DNA of 64,000 bases, taken from Actinomyces sp. S6-Spd3. Its GTDB lineage: Bacteria; Actinomycetota; Actinomycetes; Actinomycetales; Actinomycetaceae. Where the stretch lies: the NCBI RefSeq assembly GCF_000758755.1, contig NZ_JRMV01000281.1, positions 295,981 through 359,980 of the forward strand, in the 5' to 3' direction. The stretch's first letter is position 1. Each line of letters opens with the position of its first letter. A program made the position numbers and the translations under genes. The notes beneath the pieces are model-generated. The model was not told where the DNA came from, did not search any database, and was given only the letters and a program-made list of their open reading frames with translations. Of this stretch, positions 57,415-64,000 are shown one piece after another.

Positions 57415-58056
57415 TTATTCCTCGATTTCTATGTAACGTTGTCCCAATTCACGGAAGGAATACTTCCCAGAGCTGAGATTAGCCAGAAGCGCAGTGGCGG
57501 ATTCGAGCTGATCAGGAGACATTGCTAAGCGGATCAAGACGTTCTGGCTCCATTCGGTGGCCAGTACCTGTGCTCCCATGCGACGCAGTTCAGCCTCGAT
57601 TCGTCCTGCGTCGGTGGGATCAAGTTCCGTTTCCACAACCGTGAGTGCTTCCAGGCGGGCAAAGGAAGCCAGTGCGAGGGCTTCGCTGGTCGCGCTTGAG
57701 TAAGCCCGCACGAGGCCGCCTGCGCCCAAGAGTATTCCGCCGAAATAGCGCGTGACGACGACCGTCACATTCCACAGCTCGTTCCGCTTGAGAACATCGA
57801 GCATCGGCGTTCCAGCGGTACCAGAGGGTTCTCCATCGTCAGAAGAGTGCTGAGACGGGGATTGCCCTTCTTCCGCAATCATCCATGCCGAGCAATTGTG
57901 GCGAGCTTGGGGATGTTCTTCTTTGATGGAATTGATGAAGGCTCGCGCTTCCTCGGGTGAATCTGTTCGTGCAATCGCAGCAATGAAACGTGATCGTTTG
58001 ATCTCGATCTCGTGACTCAGACGTGTTCCTGAGCGAAGGACTCGAAGTGATGACAT
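57415..58056 (-). CDS. YigZ/IMPACT family protein
   Basis: The 213 residues carry the UPF0029 N-terminal domain (IKRSRFIAAIARTDSPEEARAFI, DGEPSGTAGTPML, VVVTRYFGGILLGAGGLVRAYS) and a short C-terminal ferredoxin-like domain. The molecular function in bacteria is unclear. ATG 58056 is taken, where homology begins; the longer frame to 58200 is unlikely. Confidence 0.88.
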   Translation of the reverse strand: MSSLRVLRSGTRLSHEIEIKRSRFIAAIARTDSPEEARAFINSIKEEHPQARHNCSAWMIAEEGQSPSQHSSDDGEPSGTAGTPMLDVLKRNELWNVTVVVTRYFGGILLGAGGLVRAYSSATSEALALASFARLEALTVVETELDPTDAGRIEAELRRMGAQVLATEWSQNVLIRLAMSPDQLESATALLANLSSGKYSFRELGQRYIEIEE

Positions 58057-58259
58057 GGTGGTCTCATTGTCGCATGGCGGGGGAGTTTGGCTCGAATGAG
58101 ACGAGCTTCGCACGAATATTTCCTTTGGAATATGCGTACTTTTGGCCCGTCGTGCTACAGTGGTCAGGTTGTCGAAAGTCGTATTCGTATGACTGTGCAC
58201 CCAAAGGGGTGTTTTTCGACGCGGTAAAACGTCAGAACTAGAAGAGGAGCGGTAGGGTC

Positions 58260-58430
58260 ATGGCAGTTCCCAAGCGCAAGATGTCCCGAGCAAACACCCG
58301 CACTCGCCGGTCCGCATGGAAGGCCGATCTCACTGAGCTGAACACCATCAAGGTGGGCGGCCGTGAGGTGCGTGTTCCCCGTCGTCTGGCGAAGGCGTAC
58401 AAGAACGGCCTGCTGGACGTCGAGGACTGA
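58260..58430 (+). CDS. rpmF: 50S ribosomal protein L32 (zinc-free type)
   Basis: This 56-residue gene begins [22 protein letters not shown] and continues to [18 protein letters not shown], a clear L32. It lacks the CxxC pairs of the zinc-binding form, as in the common actinobacterial L32. GAGGAG lies about 10 nt before the ATG. Confidence 0.95.
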   Translation: MAVPKRKMSRANTRTRRSAWKADLTELNTIKVGGREVRVPRRLAKAYKNGLLDVED

Positions 58431-58450
58431 TTCCTCCGTTCGCAAGTTTT

Positions 58451-58486
58451 TGTGGGGCCCGGTACCTATTGGTACCGGGCCCCACA
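58451..58486 (+). terminator. Strong hairpin downstream of rpmF
   Basis: A perfect 16-bp stem (arms 58451-58466 and 58471-58486) encloses a TATT loop. There is no good U-tract after it. It most likely ends or protects the rpmF mRNA. Confidence 0.65.
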
Positions 58487-58509
58487 CTGGTATTAGTTAG
58501 TCCGTGCTC

Positions 58510-58515
58510 TATTGT
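58510..58515 (+). promoter_or_regulatory. Putative leaderless -10 hexamer for the YetF-like gene
   Basis: TATTGT ends 6 nt before ATG 58522, and no Shine-Dalgarno is present. TTGACA at 58515-58520 overlaps the start region and cannot be its -35. Confidence 0.35.
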
Positions 58516-58521
58516 TGACAT

Positions 58522-59226
58522 ATGTGGCACGAACTTATCCTTGACGCACACTCGATTTACCGACTTTTCATCGGTATCGTGATCATCTCTGCTCACCTGA
58601 CTTTGACAAAGAAACAGAGCCTCACCCAATTCACTTCCATTGACTTCATCGGAAACTTCATTTTGGGTGGAATTATCGGCGGTATTATCTATAACCACTC
58701 GGTTTCAACTTTCTCCTACCTCGTTTTATTGCTTGCAACCGTGGGGATGATTTCGCTCTTCAACTTCATTGCCTCCCGCTTTATGCCCGCGCGGCAAATC
58801 GTCAAGGGCAAAGCGGTGACCATCATCAATCACGGCCAGTTCGTCATTGATTCTCTCGATGATGCAAGCAGTAATTTTGACATCATTAATTTCATCGAAG
58901 AGCTTCGCTCGCGCGGGATCTTTTCAGTTGAAGATGTTGAGTTTGCACAGTATGGGTCCAATGGCTCTTTGACCGTTGTCAAGAAGGGCGATGGAAGCTT
59001 GAGCTACGTCTTAGTCTCGAAGGGACAGGTTGTTCAGGATCAACTTGAAGCCTCTGGCCAGAGCAAGGAATGGCTTACTAAGGAACTCAAACAACAGGGA
59101 ATTAAGCTCGAAGACATTTTCTTTGCTGAGCTCGAGGGGCGCGAGAAGATTTATATCGTGATGAATGACTTAACGACTCATACCTTTACCTTCTCTCTTG
59201 AAAATTCTGAGGAGGGCGGAGAATAA
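58522..59226 (+). CDS. DUF421/YetF-like membrane protein
   Basis: The 234 residues have about three N-terminal membrane helices and then two cytoplasmic YetF-type repeats. The first includes KGKAVTIINHGQFV and RSRGIFSVEDVEFAQ, the second KELKQQGIKLEDIFFAELEG. The function is unknown; in Firmicutes such proteins are linked to spore or envelope physiology. By eye the gene is richer in A and T than its neighbours and uses codons such as ATT, AAG and TTT more often. Confidence 0.85.
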   Translation: MWHELILDAHSIYRLFIGIVIISAHLTLTKKQSLTQFTSIDFIGNFILGGIIGGIIYNHSVSTFSYLVLLLATVGMISLFNFIASRFMPARQIVKGKAVTIINHGQFVIDSLDDASSNFDIINFIEELRSRGIFSVEDVEFAQYGSNGSLTVVKKGDGSLSYVLVSKGQVVQDQLEASGQSKEWLTKELKQQGIKLEDIFFAELEGREKIYIVMNDLTTHTFTFSLENSEEGGE

Positions 59227-59268
59227 GTCACTTGTGCCTATGCCTTGGGCATTTGTCGCGAGGAAAAC

Positions 59269-59307
59269 TTAAGCGGTGGGGCGGCCTTTGGTCGCCCCAC
59301 CGCTTAA
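59269..59307. terminator. Bidirectional terminator between the YetF-like gene and lutC
   Basis: A 15-bp perfect stem (TTAAGCGGTGGGGCG and its complement, arms 59269-59283 and 59293-59307) lies between convergent genes. No long T run flanks it, but its place and stability fit a terminator. Confidence 0.65.
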
Positions 59308-59328
59308 TAACGTGTCGGATCGAAGTAC

Positions 59329-59994
59329 TCAGTGAGCGATGATGACCCGCAAGAAGCGGGGACCGTGAACACCGTTGACTCGAACCAACTCGATATCCGA
59401 GGTCGCTGAACCACCGGCGATCCAGGTCGTCGGGCGAGTCGGATTCTGGCCCAAAATTTCAACCGCCTGAGGAACAGTCGGTACGATCGCTGAGCGTTCC
59501 AAAATAACCACATGCGTGTCGGGGACCAGGGAAATCGCGCGGCGCCCCTGATCGGGTTCCCCATCAAGAACAATCGTTCCCGAAATCGAGATGCCAACAC
59601 GCGAGCGGGTGACGACTGCGTCGATCTCATCGAGCTCCAGCGTCGGAATAGCGTTCTCGCGCGAGTCCTCGCGGACCGTGCGCTTGTCACGTCCCGCTGC
59701 CTTTTTGAACTGATCATCGAGGCCGGTGGGGACAACCACGGAAGAAGCCTTCGCCTCGGAAAGGAACTTCGCGATAGCGTCAGCAATGGCCTCGTCATCG
59801 CGAGCTTCAACCACCTGTGCTGAGTAATCCTCGAGCTTTTCGATCATATCGGCGATGACTTCATCTGAGCCCGGAGCAAACTGCCCTTCTCGGATGTAGT
59901 TACGAGGGATCTCGCGGACGGGGCGTCCTTCCTGCGAGCGCTCGATGGCCTCGCGCGCACGCGCAAGGATTGCGGTCTTTGCATCCATAACCAT
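59329..59994 (-). CDS. lutC: Lactate utilisation protein LutC (LUD domain)
   Basis: A 221-residue LUD-domain protein (VVVPTGLDDQFKK, SRVGISISGTIVLD, WIAGGSATSDIELVRVNGVHGPR). It forms part of the LutABC system that oxidises L-lactate to pyruvate. The AGGAGG at the end of lutB is 6 nt upstream of ATG 59994, which decides this start over 60012 and 59988. The lutB stop is 1 bp away. Confidence 0.92.
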   Translation of the reverse strand: MVMDAKTAILARAREAIERSQEGRPVREIPRNYIREGQFAPGSDEVIADMIEKLEDYSAQVVEARDDEAIADAIAKFLSEAKASSVVVPTGLDDQFKKAAGRDKRTVREDSRENAIPTLELDEIDAVVTRSRVGISISGTIVLDGEPDQGRRAISLVPDTHVVILERSAIVPTVPQAVEILGQNPTRPTTWIAGGSATSDIELVRVNGVHGPRFLRVIIAH

Positions 59995-59995
59995 C

Positions 59996-61621
59996 TCAGG
60001 CCTCCTCATCATTCGTGTGAGTAGTCATTCCGTGCTCACTGGCCAAAGGAATGCCACGTGCGGGTGCATCTGTACGCGGGGCGGAGGCATCTGATTCGGG
60101 GTGAGTGCGCCGCCACCACTGGCGGAAGGTTTCCTTAGGGGCAACCGGAAGATCACGAGCTCCCGTCCACAGCGAGGCTGGGAAGGGGAGAGCGCCGATT
60201 TTGCCCTTCTTCTTACCAATAAGGCGGGTTGCCTTCACGCCGGCCGTTGCAAGCTCCCAGGCCTTAGCGTTGGACATGACCGGGGTTGAAACGCCCATTG
60301 CCAGATCCCACACGTCGGGCACGATGGTGTGCTTGACGTCCACGGTGCGTGCACGCATGTGGATCAAGATGTTCGGAATCTTGATCTTGACTGGGCAGAC
60401 CTCGCCGCATGCGCCACACAGGGAAGAGGCGAAGGGAAGGGTGTGAACCGGATCCTTCTCATCCAAGCCCTGGGTGAGCTGCGGGGTGAGGATCGCGCCA
60501 ATGGGACCGGGGTAGACCGAACCATAGGCGTGGCCAGAAGTGTGCTGGTAGACCGGGCAGATGTTCATGCAGGACCCACAACGGATGCACGCAAGAGCCT
60601 CGCGACCAATCGGGTCGGCCAAGGTCTTAGTGCGGCCGTTATCCATCAAAATCACGTGGAATTCCTGGGGGCCATCTCCGGGGGTGACACCGGTCCACAT
60701 CGAGGTGTAGGGGTTCATGCGCTCGCCAGTTGCAGAACGGGGAAGCAGCTGAGCGAAGACCTCAACGTCCTGGTAACGAGGAACCAACTTCTCAATACCC
60801 ATAAGGGTAATGAGAGTATCGGGAAGAGTCAGGCACATGCGGCCGTTACCTTCGGACTCGAAGATCGAGACGGTACCGGTTTCTGCGATGCCCATGTTTG
60901 TTCCCGAAACTGCAACCTTTGCGTGAAGGAACTTCTTACGAAGGTGCGCGCGGGCAGCGGCCGTGAGTTCTTGCGGATCGTCGGAAAGATCTCGGGGAGC
61001 GTCTTCCATGCGGTCGAGGAAGATTCCACGGACCTCGGAACGATTGCGGTGAATTGCAGGAACAACGATGTGGCTGGGCATGTCGTCAGCAAGCTGAACG
61101 ATCATTTCCGCGAGGTCGGTTTCGCGCGCGGAGATGCCTTCGTCCTTGAGGAACTCGTTGAGGTTCGTTTCCTGGGTCGCCATCGACTTAATCTTGACGA
61201 CTTCATCGACTCCCTTGGACTTGATGATGTCGGCGATGATGCGATTTGCCTCGTGCTTGTCGCGAGCCCAGTGAACAATGCCACCGCGTGCGGTTACGTT
61301 GCGTTCGAACTCTTCGAGAAGCTCGGGAAGTCGGGATTCGACCTCAAACTTGATAGCTTCAGCGGCGTCGCGCAGATCTTCCCAGTCGGGCATTTCGGCA
61401 ACGCGCTGGCCGCGCTTGGTGCGGATAGTCCGAGTTGCATGGCCCAGGTTGCGGCGCATCTGAGTATTGGCGAGGGTGCGGTGTGCGCCCTGGGGGAAAG
61501 TCGGTCCCCAACGAAGCGTGTCCTCGGGAATGGTGACGGTAGTCCGCCATCCTCCGGTGTGAACCGTGGCGTCGGAATCGTTGCTGACGACTCCTGGCAT
61601 ACCAATAAAGGTTTCAGACAT
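59996..61621 (-). CDS. lutB: Lactate utilisation iron-sulfur protein LutB
   Basis: The 541 residues combine an N-terminal LUD domain with a ferredoxin-like region holding two CxxCxxCxxxCP sets, CIRCGSCMNICP and CGACGEVCP, for 4Fe-4S clusters, and a C-terminal DUF3390-type segment. It carries electrons in the LutABC lactate oxidase. It follows lutA after 1 bp and precedes lutC by 1 bp. Confidence 0.95.
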   Translation of the reverse strand: MSETFIGMPGVVSNDSDATVHTGGWRTTVTIPEDTLRWGPTFPQGAHRTLANTQMRRNLGHATRTIRTKRGQRVAEMPDWEDLRDAAEAIKFEVESRLPELLEEFERNVTARGGIVHWARDKHEANRIIADIIKSKGVDEVVKIKSMATQETNLNEFLKDEGISARETDLAEMIVQLADDMPSHIVVPAIHRNRSEVRGIFLDRMEDAPRDLSDDPQELTAAARAHLRKKFLHAKVAVSGTNMGIAETGTVSIFESEGNGRMCLTLPDTLITLMGIEKLVPRYQDVEVFAQLLPRSATGERMNPYTSMWTGVTPGDGPQEFHVILMDNGRTKTLADPIGREALACIRCGSCMNICPVYQHTSGHAYGSVYPGPIGAILTPQLTQGLDEKDPVHTLPFASSLCGACGEVCPVKIKIPNILIHMRARTVDVKHTIVPDVWDLAMGVSTPVMSNAKAWELATAGVKATRLIGKKKGKIGALPFPASLWTGARDLPVAPKETFRQWWRRTHPESDASAPRTDAPARGIPLASEHGMTTHTNDEEA

Positions 61622-61622
61622 A

Positions 61623-62420
61623 TCAGATCACCTGAGCGCTTTCCGGTGCGAATGAAATGTTGCCAAGGAATGGCTGGTCCTTGGTTGATGCAAGGATTTC
61701 AGCAAGGTGCATGGGACGGATACCTGAATTCAGACGAGACAAGCCGCCGCCAACATGCATGAGGCAGGAGTAGTCACCCATAACCAGAACCTCTGCCCGG
61801 GTAGACATCACGTTTGCGACCTTGTCGGCAAGCATCGCAGTTGAAGTTTCGGAGTTCTTCATCGAGAAGGTGCCGCCGAAACCACAGCAGACTTCGGCGT
61901 CTGGCAGATCGATGAGCGTCAGGCCTTCGACGGCGCGCAGGAGGCGGTAGGGGCGGTCACCCACGTGAGCGATGCGCATTGAGTGGCAGGTCGGGTGGTA
62001 AGTGACGGTGTGAGGGAAGTATGCGCCCACATCTTCCAGACCGAGGACATCAGTGATGAGCTCGGTGAGATCGTAGGTGTGCTTGGCGATTTCCTGGGAG
62101 CGCTTTGCGAGCTGCGCATCGCCAACGTGTTCGGCAACGAGCTTTTGCTCGTGGCGGGCAGCACCCGTGCAGGAGCCGGAGGGAACCACAATTGCGTCCC
62201 ACTCTCCGTCGAGAACTGGTTCGAAAGCCTTGACGTGGTTGCGCGTGATCTTTGCGGCGTCTTCAAAGTAGCCGGTGTTTGCATGCATCTGACCGCAGCA
62301 GACCTGGCCTTCTGGGAAGACGACTTCATGGCCGAGGCGCTCCAGCAGAGACACTGTCGCCTGGGCGGCCTGGGGGAACATGACGTCTGCCAGGCAAGTT
62401 GAGAAGAGAGCGATACGCAC
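61623..62420 (-). CDS. lutA: Lactate utilisation protein LutA (cysteine-rich CCG domain)
   Basis: The 265 residues have two CCG motifs, VCCGQMHANTGY and VCCGFGGTFSMK, with single cysteines upstream (TCLAD, THPTCHSMR-type region), the heterodisulfide reductase-like domain of LutA. The start is GTG 62420 with AAAGGA about 8 nt upstream. It is the first gene of the lutABC operon. Confidence 0.95.
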   Translation of the reverse strand: MRIALFSTCLADVMFPQAAQATVSLLERLGHEVVFPEGQVCCGQMHANTGYFEDAAKITRNHVKAFEPVLDGEWDAIVVPSGSCTGAARHEQKLVAEHVGDAQLAKRSQEIAKHTYDLTELITDVLGLEDVGAYFPHTVTYHPTCHSMRIAHVGDRPYRLLRAVEGLTLIDLPDAEVCCGFGGTFSMKNSETSTAMLADKVANVMSTRAEVLVMGDYSCLMHVGGGLSRLNSGIRPMHLAEILASTKDQPFLGNISFAPESAQVI

Positions 62421-62782
62421 TGGGAGATCCTTTCTCGTAGGTGCTATTTCTCAAAGTATGGCTGGGTCTGAGGTCCCAATGGGGGATAATGAGTCAGCCC
62501 CTTGCTAGGTGGCGGCCAGAATTGTTGATTTTGTGCGGAAAAGTCGCAGAATTAGATCGCTGAAATGACGGCTTCTCTTGAGCTATTTGTCGCGCCGAAA
62601 ATGCGACTTAAGACAGAGCATCCTTTCCTTTTTCAGTTTTACGCGGCTGCGGTACGCGAAAAACTACTACCCGGCCTCGTGGATTGACGAGGCCGGGTAG
62701 TAGTTTCCGTATCTGCGAAAGGAAGTCCGTTCGGCTTCTCTATTACTTCGCGAGGGTGCTCAGCTGGGGAAAACGCGTTTTC
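62421..62782. other. Intergenic region upstream of lutA (362 bp)
   Basis: No gene is seen. The part near lutA should hold its promoter. AAGTCGCA at 62541-62548 and its exact complement at 62602-62609 form an 8-bp inverted pair 53 nt apart, and a related TGTCGC lies at 62588-62593 near the second arm. The far end holds the terminator at 62661-62706. Confidence 0.5.
62661..62706 (-). terminator. Terminator of the lipoprotein gene upstream of lutABC
   Basis: A perfect 20-bp stem (arms 62661-62680 and 62687-62706) with a GGATTG loop is followed on the minus strand by TTTTT. It lies about 75 nt after the lipoprotein stop. Confidence 0.85.
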
Positions 62783-63337
62783 TTAGCCCCTGATTCCTTC
62801 GCCAGTGACGATGATGAGGTTACAGTCTGAGGACGCCGCGAAGCTTGTTATATCGAATGACCCCCAGTTCGAGTAAATGTTGTTCTTATCAGTTTGGAGC
62901 ACCGTGTTCGCATGATCGGAGGGAACAGTGAAAAAGTGGCAGTTTTGGGGGACGTACTCGTAGAGGCCTGGATAGATACCGGGAAGAAGTGCGTTATTTC
63001 CGTCGCTTCCATTGGCAAGCATCTGGATTGTCTCAGGAGGAACACTTGCGACGCCTGTTACCCATAAGTGATGGTCGGGTGAGGGTAAGAGCCATCCTTC
63101 TGGGAAGTTGGCTGCCACGACGTGTCCCTGAGTTGCACCAAGCCCGGGCATCCGTTCATTGAAGGAATCGGTGCGTTCTTGGACCTTGATTTCGCCGTCA
63201 GTTTCGTAAGTGAACTCGGCAAAGCGTGGGTCCTGGGGTAAGCGTGAGCGTGCTGCGTTTGAACCGAAGGGAATGCATCCCGTGAGAAGCGTGATCGCTG
63301 CACAAAGAAGTGCCAAGGATCGCAATGGCTTCGACAT
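62783..63337 (-). CDS. Putative lipoprotein of unknown function
   Basis: The 184 residues begin with a signal peptide and lipobox LLTGC, with Cys21 as the lipid-modified residue. The mature part has PSPDHHLWVTGV and YEYVPQNCHFFTVPSD, and two more cysteines. I do not recognise a family. AAGGAG lies about 8 nt before ATG 63337; the longer frame to 63406 is unlikely. It lies between the lactate permease gene and lutABC on the same strand. Confidence 0.7.
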   Translation of the reverse strand: MSKPLRSLALLCAAITLLTGCIPFGSNAARSRLPQDPRFAEFTYETDGEIKVQERTDSFNERMPGLGATQGHVVAANFPEGWLLPSPDHHLWVTGVASVPPETIQMLANGSDGNNALLPGIYPGLYEYVPQNCHFFTVPSDHANTVLQTDKNNIYSNWGSFDITSFAASSDCNLIIVTGEGIRG

Positions 63338-63359
63338 AAGACACTCCTTTTGAAGCAGA

Positions 63360-63395
63360 CGTTGGGCTCGCAGCCACGAGACTGCGAGCCCAACG
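63360..63395 (-). terminator. Hairpin between lctP and the lipoprotein gene
   Basis: A 14-bp perfect stem (CGTTGGGCTCGCAG and its complement) with an 8-nt loop lies just after the permease stop. On the minus strand it is not followed by a U-tract, so it may only reduce read-through. Confidence 0.5.
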
Positions 63396-63398
63396 ATC

Positions 63399-64000
63399 TT
63401 AAGCAACGGGCATATAGGAACCTAAATATCCTTGCGAGGCGAGGAAGATCAAGACGCACAAGATGAGCAGCAATCCGATGGAATAGGGGGCTGCTTTCTT
63501 GAGAATCTCTGCTTCGCTTCCGGGCTCGTTGATTGCGGTCGCTGCGATGGTGAGATTTTGTGGCGACACAATCTTGCCGATACCTCCACCAATCGTGTTG
63601 CCTGCAAGCAAAGTCGATGGGTCGAGTCCGGCGATCTGCGCTGCTGTGGACTGAAGGTTGGCAAAGAGTGCGCCTGCGCTGGTTGCAGATCCTGCGACTG
63701 CTGTTCCCAACCAACCAAGGATGGGGGAGAGGAAGGCGAAGAACACGCCGGTTGTTGCAAGAGCGGTACCAATCGCCCCAGTTTGTCCAGAGAGGTTCAT
63801 GACGTAGGCCAAGCCCATGACCAAGCAGATCGTCAGGATAGAAATCTTCAAGGTGGAAATTGTCTTGAAGAGAGTTGCAATTCCCTTTGTGAAGGTCATG
63901 GGGTAGCGACCGCCCGAACTGGTGCGACCGTAAACGAAAGCAACAATGAGAGCAGTGACGAAGATCCACGTTCCAGGGTTGGAAAGGAACTGGAATGTGT
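63399..64000 (-). CDS. lctP: L-lactate permease (partial, N-terminus beyond window)
   Basis: About 199 C-terminal residues are visible, running off the right edge. Hydrophobic segments (FAFLSPILGWLGTAVAGS, YSIGLLLILCVLIFLASQGYL) and the motifs AGNTIGGGIGKIVSPQNLTIA and TSAGALFANLQ are characteristic of the LldP/LctP lactate permease family. The nearby lutABC genes fit a role in lactate uptake for oxidation. Confidence 0.9.
   Translation of the reverse strand, partial: TFQFLSNPGTWIFVTALIVAFVYGRTSSGGRYPMTFTKGIATLFKTISTLKISILTICLVMGLAYVMNLSGQTGAIGTALATTGVFFAFLSPILGWLGTAVAGSATSAGALFANLQSTAAQIAGLDPSTLLAGNTIGGGIGKIVSPQNLTIAATAINEPGSEAEILKKAAPYSIGLLLILCVLIFLASQGYLGSYMPVA

Noticed and set aside
60329-61762. 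Plus-strand open frame of 477 codons opposite lutB/lutA
   Set aside because: It overlaps two recognised genes on the other strand and has no family resemblance.

Overview
The window looks like a chromosomal segment of a facultatively anaerobic, fermentative member of the Actinomycetaceae (Actinomyces/Schaalia/Trueperella-like). That placement is an inference. It rests on moderate GC content by eye, an actinobacterial rho-rpmE-prfA-prmC-sua5-wecA-atpIBEFHAGDC order followed by DUF2550 and nucS, a GlgE maltosyltransferase, a Rho with an Arg-rich N-terminal insertion, many GTG starts, and an anaerobic pyruvate formate-lyase (PFL) system. I see no prophage, insertion sequence, CRISPR array, rRNA or plasmid gene; the region is dense housekeeping and metabolic DNA.

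Layout. 1-4.2 kb (minus): partial flavin disulfide oxidoreductase, HrpB-type helicase, aldose epimerase. 4.4-7.1 kb (plus): pepC, a class I amidotransferase-like hydrolase and a sugar acetyltransferase. 7.2-10.6 kb (minus): PFL locus, in which the catalytic core and the glycyl-radical domain are separate genes, followed by the activase. 11-13.3 kb (plus): hom-thrB without thrC. 13.5-21.3 kb (plus): rho, a DUF5129-like membrane protein, rpmE, prfA, prmC, tsaC, wecA. 21.3-28.6 kb (plus): complete F1Fo ATP synthase operon. 28.7-32.5 kb (plus): DUF2550 protein, nucS, an AlkZ-like protein, nagA and a small zinc-binding protein. 32.6-35.8 kb (plus): an unassigned envelope cluster (membrane protein, lipoprotein, thioredoxin-fold/TPR protein). 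35.9-43.7 kb (minus): glycogen/maltose-1-phosphate genes glgB, glgE, glgX with trpS embedded. 43.8-47.9 kb (plus): etfB-etfA-cysteine desulfurase-mnmA. 48-50.8 kb: tRNA-Leu, two identical tRNA-Lys genes, bcp, an unassigned HTH protein, a DtxR-family regulator and a HIT protein. 51-55 kb (plus): leuS and a Nei-like glycosylase. 55-58 kb (minus): GNAT protein, cysE, cysK and YigZ. 58.3-59.2 kb (plus): rpmF and a YetF-like protein. 59.3-64 kb (minus): lactate utilisation genes lutABC, a lipoprotein and the 3' part of a lactate permease.

How the genes fit together. PFL with its activase, lactate permease with LutABC, and the ATP synthase suggest mixed-acid fermentation plus lactate uptake and oxidation. 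GlgB, GlgE and GlgX point to alpha-glucan storage. The cysteine desulfurase and MnmA form a tRNA thiolation pair, and CysE and CysK make cysteine. NucS, the AlkZ-like protein and Nei give DNA repair capacity.

The most interesting element is the naturally split pyruvate formate-lyase (8195-10639). Next are the inverted repeat upstream of it, which resembles a response-regulator site, and a recurring layout in which genes without a Shine-Dalgarno sequence have a -10-like hexamer about 6 nt before the start codon (putative leaderless mRNAs).
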